Positions 7,615 to 17,024 of a stretch of 64,000 bases of DNA are shown in pieces. The notes below the pieces were generated by a model that saw only the letters and a program-made list of their open reading frames with translations, did not search any database and was not told where the DNA came from. Position numbers and translations under genes: made by a program. Within the stretch, counting starts at the first letter, position 1. Each line of letters begins with the position of its first letter. The stretch spans positions 62,001-126,000 of the forward strand of contig JADCLI010000006.1 of assembly GCA_016803235.1 (NCBI GenBank), in the 5' to 3' direction. The stretch comes from Pimelobacter simplex. Lineage in GTDB: Bacteria > Actinomycetota > Actinomycetes > Propionibacteriales > Nocardioidaceae.

Positions 7615-8837
7615 GGTTGTCCCAGCCATTCCTTGAGTACGACGTCCGTGTGCTCGCCGAGCAGCGGTGCTCGACCGCGCACCCGCGGGCCCTCGGGTCC
7701 CCGCACTCGGGCGATCCGGCCAGGAATCCGGACGTCGTGGTCGCCGATGTCGACCTGGCCCCAGAAGCCGCGCTCCTCGAGGTGCGGGCTGCCCGCGATG
7801 TCTTCCATGTCGAAGATCGCCATGCACAACAGCCTGCGCCGGATCGCGGCGTCGAGCACCTCCGCCTTGGTCTTGCGCAGCAGGAAGGCGCGCACCGCGG
7901 CGCGGGCCTCGTCGAGGTCGTCGTGGGTCAGCTCGCCGGAGACGAGTCGTTCGGGCAGCACCTTCCAGTCCCAGGCCGCGACCCGCTCCGGGACCGCGCC
8001 CTCCTCGGCCAGCCAGGCGAACAGGTTGTTGGTGAAGCCGCCGGCGGCCGGTCCCATCGAGAGGTGCAGCTCGACCATGCCGTCGGCGCAGTGCCACTTC
8101 TTGAGGCTGTTGGGCGTGGCCGCGCCACTGCCGCTCTGGTCTGTGCGACCGGTGCGCTGGCCCGGCGTGGTCTGCCACTCGGGGTGGTCGTCGCCGACCG
8201 CGGTCGCGAGCACCCGGGCGAGGGTGGCGACACCGACCGCCTCCTGGGCGCTGACGTCGACGACCTGGCCGCGACCGCTGGTGCCGCGGGCGAGGACGGC
8301 GAGCATCGTGCCGGCCGCAGCGTCGGCGGCGGCGTGCAGGTAGGCCTGCGGCACGCTGATCCGCAGCGGCGGCAGGTCACCGTCGCGGTGCGGGGCGAGC
8401 GGTCCGCCGGCGGCCCACACGACGAGGTCGGTGTCGGCGTACGCCGCCTTCGGACCGTCCCAGCCGAAGGCGCTGATCACGGTGCAGACCAGCTCGGGAC
8501 GCTCGGCACACAGTGCCGCGGGGTCGAGGCCGTGCGGCTCGAGGAGGGCGCGCGGCCAGGAGGTGACCACGACGTCCGCGGCGCCGGCGAGGCGGCGCAG
8601 CACCGCGACCTCCTCGGGCCGGTCGAGGTCGAAGGCCACGCCGCGCTTGCCGGCGGCGTAGGTCTCCCAGAACATCGACGTCGTCGGCGACGTCCCGGGA
8701 AGCGGCGGCGCCTGCCGGGCGGTCGATCCGCCGGCGGGCTCGACCTGGACGACGTCCGCTCCGAGGTCGGCGAGGAGGCGGCCGCAGAGCAGGCCGCGCT
8801 CGTCGGTGAGGTCCAGGATCCGGAGGTGCTCAAGCAT
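7611..8837 (-). CDS. family III CoA-transferase (CaiB/BaiF), subunit 2
   Basis: A 408-residue paralogue of the neighbouring CoA-transferase with the same domain plan: LRILDLTDERG at the N-terminus, AAGKRGVAFDL, and SGRGQVVDVSAQE containing the conserved D194. The first domain is interrupted by a longer central segment than in its partner. The ATG at 8837 lies inside the end of the ferredoxin gene (8-nt overlap). It probably acts with the next gene product to charge the P450 product with CoA, without using ATP. Confidence 0.87.
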   Translation of the reverse strand: MLEHLRILDLTDERGLLCGRLLADLGADVVQVEPAGGSTARQAPPLPGTSPTTSMFWETYAAGKRGVAFDLDRPEEVAVLRRLAGAADVVVTSWPRALLEPHGLDPAALCAERPELVCTVISAFGWDGPKAAYADTDLVVWAAGGPLAPHRDGDLPPLRISVPQAYLHAAADAAAGTMLAVLARGTSGRGQVVDVSAQEAVGVATLARVLATAVGDDHPEWQTTPGQRTGRTDQSGSGAATPNSLKKWHCADGMVELHLSMGPAAGGFTNNLFAWLAEEGAVPERVAAWDWKVLPERLVSGELTHDDLDEARAAVRAFLLRKTKAEVLDAAIRRRLLCMAIFDMEDIAGSPHLEERGFWGQVDIGDHDVRIPGRIARVRGPEGPRVRGRAPLLGEHTDVVLKEWLGQP

Positions 8838-9045
8838 CGGCGGGAGCTGTCTCCGTGACCGTGATCGCGCCCTCGGGGCAGGCGTCGGCGGCGTCCTGGG
8901 CCTGCGCCACGAGGTCGGCCGGCAGCTCCCAGCAACGGCCGCGCTCGGCGACGAAGCCCTCGTCGTCGTCGGAGAGCAGGTCCTCGGCCACGGCGTAGCA
9001 GCGGCCGTGGCCCATGCACTTGGTCTCGTCGATCGCGATGAACAT
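8830..9045 (-). CDS. [3Fe-4S]-type ferredoxin
   Basis: A 71-residue acidic ferredoxin. Cluster ligands are C10 and C16 in KCMGHGRC and C56 in ACPEGA. This three-Cys pattern (C-x5-C...CP) is that of single-cluster ferredoxins serving bacterial P450s; a fourth Cys (C38) is not at a ligand position. It should pass electrons from a reductase, possibly the one at 21600, to the P450 encoded just upstream, whose stop overlaps this start by one base (TGATG). Confidence 0.92.
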   Translation of the reverse strand: MFIAIDETKCMGHGRCYAVAEDLLSDDDEGFVAERGRCWELPADLVAQAQDAADACPEGAITVTETAPADA

Positions 9046-10244
9046 CAGACGCTCCACTCCAGCGGCAGGGAGGACATGCTGAGCTGCACGCCCCGCTCGG
9101 TCAGCTCGGTGCCGGCCTTGATCCGGTACTCCGGGATCCGCTGGTGCCACTCCTCGAGCACGACCTTCAGCTCGAGTCGGGCCAGGTGCATGCCCAGGCA
9201 GCGGTGCGGGCCGCCGCCGAAGGCGAGGTGCTGGTTGGCGTTGTGCCGCGCGATGTCGAACTGGTCGGGGTTCTCGAACTTGCGCGGGTCGCGGTTGGCC
9301 TGCGCGATGCCGAGCCAGACGACGTCGCCCGGCTCGACCTCGAGGCCGTTGAAGTCCTGCGGCTCCTGGACCTCGCGCCCGGCCTGGAATACCAGCGGGT
9401 AGAGGCGGAGGAACTCCTCGACCGCCTTGGGGATCAGGGTCGGGTCGTCGATGAGGGCCTGCCGGTCGGCCGGGTTCTGCGCGAGGTGGGCGTAGATGTA
9501 GCCGAGGGCGCTGCGCGTGGTGTCGAGGCCCGCCAGCATCAGGGTGAGACAGATCGTGAGGATCTCGTCGTGGGTGAGCGCCTCGTCGTCGATCCGGGCC
9601 TGGACCAGCCGCGAGACCATGTCCTCCTTGGGGTCGCGCGGGTTGGCGCGGCGCTCGTTCACTGCCTCGTCGAAGTACTTCATGATGCTCGTCTTGGCGG
9701 CCTCGGCCCGGCCGGGGTCACCGGCGAGGAGCGCGCCGAAGTACGCGTCGGACCACTCGAGGAACTGCTCGCCGTCGCTGACCGGGAGCCCGAGCAGGGC
9801 GAGGAACATGTCGGTCGGGTAGCGGATCGCGAACTCCTTGACGAAGTCGCACTCCCCCGCACCCTTCATCTCCTCGATCAGCTCGATGCAGCGCTGCTGG
9901 GCCATCGGCTCCATTCGGCGGACGGCGGCGGGCGCGAAGAACTGGTTGAGGATCCGGCGCAGCTTGACGTGCTGCTGGCCGTTGAGGTCCTGCGGCAGCA
10001 GCGGCTCGCCGAGGCCCGGACGGAGCGCGCTGCGGACCGCGGTGGTCCAGTTCTCGTGCTGCTGGAAGCCTTCCTGCACGTCGTCGTACCGCTGCAGCAT
10101 GAAGAAGCCGCGTTCAGTTGTGTCGTTGAAGAGAAAGCGTGCCTCCTCGCGATCAGCGTCGAGCAGGCCGTAGTGACTGAGGATCGGGGCGTGGCCGGTG
10201 TAGTCGGTGTGGCTCACCGGGCACCCGCGGCGGGTCTCGGTCAT
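9045..10244 (-). CDS. cytochrome P450
   Basis: A 399-residue soluble P450. I-helix oxygen-activation motif LAGLDTTR (residues 238-244), K-helix EFLR (E277, R280), and heme loop FGGGPHRCLG with C349 as the axial ligand. The length is typical of bacterial class I enzymes. It would hydroxylate the imported compound, with electrons from the ferredoxin encoded immediately downstream. The ATG at 10244 has AAAGGAA 12 nt upstream. It sits 29 nt after the TRAP permease gene, in the same leftward unit. Confidence 0.95.
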   Translation of the reverse strand: MTETRRGCPVSHTDYTGHAPILSHYGLLDADREEARFLFNDTTERGFFMLQRYDDVQEGFQQHENWTTAVRSALRPGLGEPLLPQDLNGQQHVKLRRILNQFFAPAAVRRMEPMAQQRCIELIEEMKGAGECDFVKEFAIRYPTDMFLALLGLPVSDGEQFLEWSDAYFGALLAGDPGRAEAAKTSIMKYFDEAVNERRANPRDPKEDMVSRLVQARIDDEALTHDEILTICLTLMLAGLDTTRSALGYIYAHLAQNPADRQALIDDPTLIPKAVEEFLRLYPLVFQAGREVQEPQDFNGLEVEPGDVVWLGIAQANRDPRKFENPDQFDIARHNANQHLAFGGGPHRCLGMHLARLELKVVLEEWHQRIPEYRIKAGTELTERGVQLSMSSLPLEWSV

Positions 10245-10273
10245 GGGGGTGGGAGTTCCTTTCGTGGATCGCG

Positions 10274-11782
10274 TCAGTTGCCGGAGGCCATGGTGGGCAG
10301 CCAGGTGCTGATCTCCGGGAAGAAGATGAGCACCACCGTCACGATGACGGCCATCGGCATGAACCACCAGCACGCGTTGAACACGTCGTTGAGGCGGATG
10401 TCCTGGCCCTGGTTGACCTCGGGCTCCTTCGTGATCTGGTGGATGATGAATGCGAGGATGCCGACCGGCGGCGTCACCACCGCCAGCTCCCCCATCAGCA
10501 CCGCGAACGCGCCGTACCAGAGCAGGGACACGTCGAGCGCGGTCAGCGTGGGCATGAGGATCGGAATGGTCAGCACCATCATCGGCAACGGCTCCATGAA
10601 GGTGCCGAGCACGATGTAGACGACCATCATCATCAGCAGGAACGTGACCCGGTTCAGGTCCATCGACTCGACCAGCTCGGCGAACCCGGTGCTGATGCCG
10701 GTCAGCGTGAACATCCGCGACAGCGCCTCGACACCGACCAGCATGAAGAAGATGCCACCGACGCTGCTGACGGTCGCGACCGACGCGTCGGCGATGGCCC
10801 GCATCGGGCCGTTGCCCCGCTTCCAGACAACGGTGATCGCCAGGGAGACCACCGCGGCCACGGCGCCGGCCTCGGTGGCGGTGAAGGTGCCGGAGAACAT
10901 GCCCCACACGATCACCACGATGAGGAGGGGAACCGGCCAGATCCTGACCAGGCTGCCGAACCGGTCGGCCCACGTCACCCGGCCCTGGGCGGCCGCCTCC
11001 TCGGCGACCGTCGGCGCCCACCGCTTCGCGAAGATGACGATCATGACGGTGAACAGCACCGCGACCAGGATGCCCGGCCCGATGCCGGCGAGCAGCTGCG
11101 GGCCGATCGGCACCTCGGCGATGCCGGCGTAGATCACCAGCATGATGCTCGGTGGGATCAGCTGGCCCGGAAGCCCGGCCACGATGACCGCGCCGATCGC
11201 GAGCCGCTTGTCGTAGCCGGCCTTGAGCATCTCGGGGATGCCGATCCGGGCGAGCGCGTAAGCCGTGCCGACCGAGGATCCGCTGACCGAGGCCAGACCT
11301 GCACCGGCGAGGTTGGTGCCGACGGCGAGGCCGCCCGGCATCCAGCCCAGCCACTTGCGGCCGGCCACGTAGAAGCTCTCGGTGAGGCCCGCGCGCCACA
11401 GCAGGAGGCCCATCAGGATGAACATGGGGACCACGCTCAGTGTCCACTCGGCCACCTGTCCGTAGGGCAGCGTCTTGAACGTGCTCTCGACGAGCAGCTC
11501 GCCGCGCAGCGCGTAGCTGCCGAGCAGCGCTGGGACGATCATCGCCAGCGCCACGGGCAGGCGCAGGAAGGTCAGGCAGAGCATCAGCACGATCGCGGCG
11601 ATGCCGATGGCCTCGGGAACCAGCGGCAGGAACATCGCGACCGTGGAGCCCACCACGAGCAGCATGGTGAGCACGAAGACGGCCCACGAACGCCGCGAGG
11701 CCGGGCGGCTCGCGCCCTGCGGCTCGGTCGGACCGGTCGGCGACGAGGCGGCCGGCGCGGGCGTTGCGGTGTCGGCGCTCAT
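10274..11782 (-). CDS. dctM: TRAP transporter large permease (DctM)
   Basis: A 502-residue membrane protein of the DctM family. About 70 N-terminal residues, including a Pro/Ala/Ser-rich cytoplasmic tail, precede the usual helices. Hydrophobic segments run through the rest; SGSSVGTAYALARIGIPEM and PPSIMLVIYAGI match the conserved DctM loops. It carries out sodium-coupled uptake of an organic anion delivered by the binding protein. The ATG at 11782 overlaps the DctQ stop (ATGA). The cargo is probably the carboxylate degraded by this operon. Confidence 0.92.
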   Translation of the reverse strand: MSADTATPAPAASSPTGPTEPQGASRPASRRSWAVFVLTMLLVVGSTVAMFLPLVPEAIGIAAIVLMLCLTFLRLPVALAMIVPALLGSYALRGELLVESTFKTLPYGQVAEWTLSVVPMFILMGLLLWRAGLTESFYVAGRKWLGWMPGGLAVGTNLAGAGLASVSGSSVGTAYALARIGIPEMLKAGYDKRLAIGAVIVAGLPGQLIPPSIMLVIYAGIAEVPIGPQLLAGIGPGILVAVLFTVMIVIFAKRWAPTVAEEAAAQGRVTWADRFGSLVRIWPVPLLIVVIVWGMFSGTFTATEAGAVAAVVSLAITVVWKRGNGPMRAIADASVATVSSVGGIFFMLVGVEALSRMFTLTGISTGFAELVESMDLNRVTFLLMMMVVYIVLGTFMEPLPMMVLTIPILMPTLTALDVSLLWYGAFAVLMGELAVVTPPVGILAFIIHQITKEPEVNQGQDIRLNDVFNACWWFMPMAVIVTVVLIFFPEISTWLPTMASGN

Positions 11783-12351
11783 CGCGCGTCCTCCTTCTTC
11801 TCCATCTCGTCGAGCTCCTCGAGCAGGAGCACGTCGTCGGGATCGGTGACGACGTGCTGGGTGTCGCCCTTCACGATCGCCCGCACGGCGGCATACAGGA
11901 ACTGAACGACCAGCACGCCGAAGGCCAGCGGCACCAGGAAGTACGGCGGCCAGGCGGCCAGATCGCTGACCCCGGCGGTCTTGCCGATGTCCTTGGCGTG
12001 CACGGCCTCGCCCCAGCCGAACCACGCGAAGCCCAGGCACACGACGGCGGCGAGCACCGAGAGCACGGCCAGCACGTAGCGTTTGGTGACCTCGGGGAAC
12101 CGCTCGTAGATCAGGTCCGCGGCAATGTGCTGTCCCCGGGCTTGGGCCGCGATGAAGCCGAGGAACGCGATGATCGGGAGATACCAGTACTGGGTGATCT
12201 CGAGCGTGTTCTCGATCGGCGCGTCCTTGAAGGTCCGCAGCAACGCGTTGGCGGTGATGTGGACCATCATCACGAACGTCACCACCACGGCCGGGATCTC
12301 GATCAGCAACTCCGGCTTCAGCCAGGGACGCCGCTTCGCTGCGTTGGTCAT
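11779..12351 (-). CDS. dctQ: TRAP transporter small permease (DctQ)
   Basis: A 190-residue protein with four predicted membrane helices and the DctQ signature ENTLEITQYWYLPIIAF. It pairs with DctM to form the translocation unit. The C-terminus is long, acidic and charged (DDVLLLEELDEMEKKEDAR), which is unusual but not unique. It lies 65 nt downstream of the binding-protein gene and overlaps dctM by four bases. Confidence 0.88.
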   Translation of the reverse strand: MTNAAKRRPWLKPELLIEIPAVVVTFVMMVHITANALLRTFKDAPIENTLEITQYWYLPIIAFLGFIAAQARGQHIAADLIYERFPEVTKRYVLAVLSVLAAVVCLGFAWFGWGEAVHAKDIGKTAGVSDLAAWPPYFLVPLAFGVLVVQFLYAAVRAIVKGDTQHVVTDPDDVLLLEELDEMEKKEDAR

Positions 12352-12416
12352 CTGTGTCTCCGTCGGAAGGAGGGGTGGCGCCCCGGGCCGCTGCGGGCCC
12401 GGGGCACCGGGGTCGA

Positions 12417-13700
12417 TCAGGAGGGGCGGTGCGCGGCGAGGATGTCCTCGGTGACGGCCGTCGTGTAGGCGGACATGTCGACCGAGTCCTTGTTCTCGGC
12501 CCACCAGGTGCCGAAGTCGGCGTAGCTGACGTCGTCGAGGCCGAAGCCGGCCACCTTCTCCTGCCAGGCGGTGTTGGCGTCCTGCATCGCGGTCACGAAC
12601 GCCTCGCCGTCGCTGAAGGCATCGCTCTCGGCGAGGCCCGCTAGCAGCTTGTCGTTCTCGTCCTGGAGCACGGTGCGGGCATCCTCGTCGAAGGGCGCGA
12701 TCTGGCCTCCAGCCTTCGCGACCGCCTCCGCCATGGCGGCGTTGTTGACGAAGATCTTCGACTCGATGTTGGCCTTCACGAAGATGTCGAGGCGATCCCA
12801 CAGGAGCTGCTGGGCGACCAGCGGCAGGCCCTCCCACGTCGTCTTGCTGAACACCAGCGCCCCCGGCGCGAGCGCGAAGCCCGCGGCGGGGTCGACGGTC
12901 ACGTTCGGCGCGGAGTCCACGAAGCCACCCAGGACCGCGACGGTCGGGCTGGAGACCGTGCAGTCGACGACGCCGCGCTGCAGGCTCTCGTAGAGCTCGG
13001 TGTAGGGGATCGAGGACGGCGAGCCCCCGAGCGCCTTGACCTGCGCCGACTGGGCCTGGCCGCCCGAGCCGACGGACGTGCCCTTGAGAGCGGCGAGGTC
13101 CGTGCGCGGCTTGGAGCAGAACAGGGCGTTCGCACCGGAGTTGTAGACCGGCACCAGTGGCACCAGGCCGTGCTCGTCGAACTCCTTCATGATCTCGTCG
13201 GAGTCGAAGGCGACCTGGTTGGGCCAGGCGTTGGAGCTGAGCACGCCGTTGATGGCGCTCTGGTCGGAGATGAAGCCTCCCTCGATCAGCGTCGCGTTGG
13301 CCGGGTACTCGCTCGGGTCGTAGATCGGCAGCACGGACCCGATGTCGAGCCGGCCGTCGTTGAGCGCGTCGTCCGCCTCGACCGGCTCGGCGACCGCGTT
13401 GGAGTACGAGATGTCGAACTTGATCTTGCCGCCGGACCAGTCCTCGACCGCCTTGTAGTACTCCTCCTGCGGGAGTCCGGTCACGGAGCCCTTGGGCGCC
13501 GGCGTCTGGGTGAGCAGCGTGATGGGGTCGATGTCCGCGAAGGCCTTCTGGTAGTCCGCCTTCGACGCGCCCGCGTCGACCCCTTCTCCCCCCGAGCTCC
13601 CGGAGCCGCCCGATTCGGCACATCCGGCCAGGGCGCTCGCCCCGACCACCATCGTCGCCACGAGCATCGCTGCCCGCCGTGACCTCAGCACTCCAGTCAT
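12417..13700 (-). CDS. dctP: TRAP transporter solute-binding lipoprotein (DctP)
   Basis: A 427-residue exported binding protein. A short basic start is followed by a hydrophobic stretch and lipobox LAGC (C27), then a Gly/Ser linker, so it is a membrane-anchored lipoprotein, as expected for an actinobacterial TRAP receptor. The body has DctP-family features (GLPQEEYYKAVEDWSGGKIKF near the start, LYESLQRGVVDCTV in the middle). ATG 13700 is chosen because it gives a proper signal peptide; the longer reading to 13805 runs through the regulatory palindrome. First gene of the transporter-P450-CoA operon. Confidence 0.9.
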   Translation of the reverse strand: MTGVLRSRRAAMLVATMVVGASALAGCAESGGSGSSGGEGVDAGASKADYQKAFADIDPITLLTQTPAPKGSVTGLPQEEYYKAVEDWSGGKIKFDISYSNAVAEPVEADDALNDGRLDIGSVLPIYDPSEYPANATLIEGGFISDQSAINGVLSSNAWPNQVAFDSDEIMKEFDEHGLVPLVPVYNSGANALFCSKPRTDLAALKGTSVGSGGQAQSAQVKALGGSPSSIPYTELYESLQRGVVDCTVSSPTVAVLGGFVDSAPNVTVDPAAGFALAPGALVFSKTTWEGLPLVAQQLLWDRLDIFVKANIESKIFVNNAAMAEAVAKAGGQIAPFDEDARTVLQDENDKLLAGLAESDAFSDGEAFVTAMQDANTAWQEKVAGFGLDDVSYADFGTWWAENKDSVDMSAYTTAVTEDILAAHRPS

Positions 13701-13750
13701 CAGCCTGAATCTCCGTCCTGCTGTCCCGCCCCCGGAGGGGCCCTGCGTCG

Positions 13751-13768
13751 TCGTGACGCGCGTCACGA
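13751..13768. promoter_or_regulatory. perfect 18-bp palindrome, CRP/GlxR-like site
   Basis: TCGTGACGCGCGTCACGA is a perfect palindrome. Its core GTGA-N6-TCAC matches the half-site geometry of CRP/FNR-family regulators (GlxR/Cmr in actinobacteria). It lies 51 bp upstream of the dctP start, just downstream of an AT-rich stretch (13771-13793) that could be the promoter, so it is placed to control the transporter-P450-CoA operon. Binding is inferred. Confidence 0.5.
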
Positions 13769-13878
13769 TCTGCATAATCATTAGCCTAGATTTGTCCCGC
13801 GTCAAGAGATCATGCTCATGAATTCACCATGACCGGGGAACGATGCCCATCCCGGGGCGTCGCCGGTCTCCACAGGTC

Positions 13879-16218
13879 TCACTGGAGCCCGAGCCCCAGC
13901 TCCCGGGCCTGCTCCGCGCGAGCGGCGACCTGCTCCCAACTGTCGGGGTCGGGGCGGTAGGTCACCGAGCGGAGCGTGCCGGTGAACGGGAAGGTCCGCC
14001 GGCGCTGATGGAGCTCCCAGGACACGGGTGACCGGCGGCAGATGCCGACGTCGATGCCCTCGAAAGGCAGGAAGCTCAGGAACCGGACCAGGTCCCGGGC
14101 GACCAGCCGCTCGGTCCCGTCGACCAGCAGCGTCACGGTCCAGCGACCGCCGGTCACCTCGACCTGCAGCTCGAGGGCCGACGACGGCCCGTCGAGGGGC
14201 ACCGGGCCGAAGCGGTGCGGATCGCCGTACTGGTTCTGCTCGAACCACAGCGCCCCGTCCTCCACCCACAGCTGGTAGCCGCCTGCCTGCCCGCCGTGGG
14301 CCAGGACGACGCCCTCGTCGCCCGGCACGAAATCCCAGTCGACGTCGACCGACCAGCGGGTGCCCTGAATGAGCAGGCTGGCGTGGTGCCGCTCGAGCGT
14401 CGGCGTGCCGGCGAGGATCCGCAGCGGCCGGGGAGCAGCCCGTGGCCGGTGCTGGAGGTACTTGAGGCCGGAGCCCTCGTCGAGCGGGAAGACCTGGTTG
14501 GCCCAGGCCGCCGCATCGAAGGCCTCGCGCAGCTCGGCCACCTTGGCAGGGTGCTCTTCCGCCACGTCGCGTCGCTGGGTGGGGTCGTCCGGCGCGAACA
14601 GCTGCCAGTGCTCCTCACTGAACGCGACGCCCGGCTGCCGGTGCGTCGCCGCCTCCCAGCCGTCGCGATAGAAGCCCCGGTTGCCGACGCACTCGGTGTA
14701 CTGCTCGCGGTGCCCGCTCGGCGCGTCAGCGTCGGTGATCGTGGCGACCAGGCTGGCCCCCGCGAGCGCGGCCGCCGCGCGGCCCGCGCGGGCGGTCGGG
14801 AGGTCGAGCCCGATCAGCTCGACGAGGGTCGGCAGCACGTCGGTGATGTGGGCGTACTGGCGGCGCAGCACCGCGCCCCGCTGCTCGATCCCCGCGGGCC
14901 AGGACAGGATGAACGGCGACTGCTGGCCACCGCGCAGGGTGCTGAACTTGTAGAGCCGGAAGGGCGTGTTGCACGCCATCGCCCAGCCCCGCGGGTAGTG
15001 CGGCCAGGTGGTCGGCCCGCCCAGCCGGTCGAGGTGCTGGGGCAGCTCCTCGTCCACCGTGGGGACCACGCCCGGGGTCTGCATGTAGCCGAAGTAGGTA
15101 GCGGTGCCGGTGTCGGCGCTGCTCGCCCACGACGGGAGGGGTCGGGCCTGGTCGGTGAGCCGGGCTGCGCCGTTGTCGCTGCTGAAGACGATAACGGTGT
15201 TGTCGAGCTCACCGAGGTCGGCGAGCAGCGCCCGGAGCCGGCCGACGCTACGGTCGAGCGACTCGACCATCGCCGCGTAGACCTCCATGTGCCGCGCGTG
15301 CACGGTGCGCTCCGTCGCGTTGAGGTCGTCCCACGGCCGCACGTCGTGGCCCGCCTCGGAGTTGCGCGGCGGCAGTTCGGTCCCGGGCGGCATCACCCCG
15401 AGCTCGATCTGCCGGGCGAGGCGTCGCTCGCGGACGACGTCCCAACCGTCGTCGTACCGGCCCCTGTGGCGGGCGATGTCCTCGGCCCGGGCGTGCATGG
15501 GGGCATGCACCGCGCCGTGGGAGAAGTAGAGGAAGAACGGCTTGTCGGCGTCGGCCGCCCGCACCTCCCGGATCATCCGCTCGGCACGGTCGGTGAGGTC
15601 GTCGGTGAGGTAGTAGCCCTCGGGGTACTCGTCGACGTGGACCACCGAGTTGCCCTCGTAGAGCCGGTGCGGGTGATGGAAGTCCGTGAGCGCCTCGAGG
15701 AAGCCGTAGAACTGGTCGAAGCCGCGCTGCAGCGGCCAGTTGTGCCGGCTGCCGGCCTCGCTGAAGTCGTCCTCGCGGCACAGGTGCCACTTGCCGACCA
15801 TCAAGGTGGCGTAGCCGTTGGCACGGAAGACCTCGGGCAGCACCGGCTGGTCGAGCGGGAGCTCGGAGACGTAGCCGGGGAAGCCGGGGTCGATCTGGGT
15901 GGGGAATCCGATCCCGGCGGCGTGGGCGTTGAGCCCGGTCAACAGCGCCGCGCGCGTCGGGGAGCACAGCGGAGTGACCCGGAAGTTGGTGTAGCGGATC
16001 CCCTCCTGTGCCGTGCGGTCCAGGTGGGGTGTCGGGATCTCGGAACCGAAGCACCCGACGTCGGAGAAGCCGAGGTCGTCGGCGAGGACGACGATCACGT
16101 TGGGGCTGCCCGGCCGGGCGGCCGGCCGGTCCGGCCACCACGGCGTGGACTCGGCCATCGTCGTGCGGGCGGTCCCCTGCCAGCCCCGGTAGGGCTCGAA
16201 CGGCGCGGGGCCGCTCAC
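13879..16218 (-). CDS. arylsulfatase (type I, formylglycine-dependent)
   Basis: A 779-residue sulfatase. The formylglycine signature CSPTR has its modifiable Cys at residue 85; metal-binding Asp residues are D47-D48 (VLADDLG) and the later SSDNGAA. The N-terminal catalytic domain is followed by a C-terminal beta-rich region of about 180 residues, as in large arylsulfatases such as AtsA. No signal peptide is visible, so it is probably cytoplasmic and acts after uptake. The GTG start at 16218 overlaps the SDR stop (GTGA). It would release sulfate from a sulfated substrate, suggesting that the pathway handles sulfate esters. Confidence 0.93.
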   Translation of the reverse strand: MSGPAPFEPYRGWQGTARTTMAESTPWWPDRPAARPGSPNVIVVLADDLGFSDVGCFGSEIPTPHLDRTAQEGIRYTNFRVTPLCSPTRAALLTGLNAHAAGIGFPTQIDPGFPGYVSELPLDQPVLPEVFRANGYATLMVGKWHLCREDDFSEAGSRHNWPLQRGFDQFYGFLEALTDFHHPHRLYEGNSVVHVDEYPEGYYLTDDLTDRAERMIREVRAADADKPFFLYFSHGAVHAPMHARAEDIARHRGRYDDGWDVVRERRLARQIELGVMPPGTELPPRNSEAGHDVRPWDDLNATERTVHARHMEVYAAMVESLDRSVGRLRALLADLGELDNTVIVFSSDNGAARLTDQARPLPSWASSADTGTATYFGYMQTPGVVPTVDEELPQHLDRLGGPTTWPHYPRGWAMACNTPFRLYKFSTLRGGQQSPFILSWPAGIEQRGAVLRRQYAHITDVLPTLVELIGLDLPTARAGRAAAALAGASLVATITDADAPSGHREQYTECVGNRGFYRDGWEAATHRQPGVAFSEEHWQLFAPDDPTQRRDVAEEHPAKVAELREAFDAAAWANQVFPLDEGSGLKYLQHRPRAAPRPLRILAGTPTLERHHASLLIQGTRWSVDVDWDFVPGDEGVVLAHGGQAGGYQLWVEDGALWFEQNQYGDPHRFGPVPLDGPSSALELQVEVTGGRWTVTLLVDGTERLVARDLVRFLSFLPFEGIDVGICRRSPVSWELHQRRRTFPFTGTLRSVTYRPDPDSWEQVAARAEQARELGLGLQ

Positions 16219-17000
16219 CGCACGCCCCGCCAGGCCAGCGTGCCGCCGTCGACCGGCAGGATCACGCCGGTCAGGAAGGAGGCCGCGTCGGAGGCGAGGA
16301 AGCAGACCACCTGCGCGACCTCGTCGGGCCTGCCGAAGCGCGGGATGAGGTGGGCACCGGTCATGAACCGCTCCTGGGCCACCGGATCGGCGGCCGAGGC
16401 GATCTTCTCCCGGGCCATCGGTGTCTCGATCGAGCCGGGGGCGAAGGCGTTGCAGCGCACCTCAGGCGACAGCGAGATCGCGGTCGAGCGGGTGAGTTGG
16501 ACGACGGCGCCCTTGCTCGCCGTGTACGCCGGCGAGGCGTAGCCGGTCAGGCCCGCGACGGAGGCGGCGTTCACGATCGAGGGGCCCCGGTCCGAGGCGC
16601 GCAGGGCGGGTGCGGCTGCCTGGGTGGCGACGTAGACGGCCTTGACGTTGACGTCCATCACCCTGTCCCAGACCTCCTCGGGAAGCAGGTCGACGCTCGC
16701 CCGGTCGGGAGCGAATGCCGAGTCGATGACCCCCGCGTTGTTGACCAGGGTGTCCAGCCCGCCCGCTGCCGTGGTCGCCGCACCGACCATCGCCCGTACG
16801 TCGGCCATGTCGGTCAGGTCGACCCGGACCACCTGGCCCTTGCCACCGGCCTGCTCGACCAGCGCCAGGGTCTCCTCGGCGCCCTCCACGGCGATGTCCG
16901 CGACGGTGACGTACGCCGCGCCCTGGCGGGCCATCTCGACCGCGATCTCGCGGCCCATGCCCTGCGCCGCGCCGGTGACGAGCACTCGCTTGTCCTGCAT
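16215..17000 (-). CDS. SDR family oxidoreductase
   Basis: A 261-residue classical short-chain dehydrogenase. Cofactor loop [12 protein letters not shown], and catalytic YTASK with the upstream Ser in NAASVAG. It ends in a [11 protein letters not shown] tail. A strong AGGAGG precedes ATG 17000. It is close kin to the SDR at 24855: both share [15 protein letters not shown] and the [12 protein letters not shown] segment. It would oxidise a hydroxyl of a CoA or free intermediate, and its stop overlaps the sulfatase start. Confidence 0.92.
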   Translation of the reverse strand: MQDKRVLVTGAAQGMGREIAVEMARQGAAYVTVADIAVEGAEETLALVEQAGGKGQVVRVDLTDMADVRAMVGAATTAAGGLDTLVNNAGVIDSAFAPDRASVDLLPEEVWDRVMDVNVKAVYVATQAAAPALRASDRGPSIVNAASVAGLTGYASPAYTASKGAVVQLTRSTAISLSPEVRCNAFAPGSIETPMAREKIASAADPVAQERFMTGAHLIPRFGRPDEVAQVVCFLASDAASFLTGVILPVDGGTLAWRGVR

Positions 17001-17024
17001 CCGTCCTCCTGGGTCGGTGGTTGC

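Noticed and set aside
13701..13805. N-terminal extension of the TRAP binding protein to 13805
   Set aside because: It would run through the 18-bp palindrome and bury the signal peptide; ATG 13700 gives a proper lipoprotein signal.
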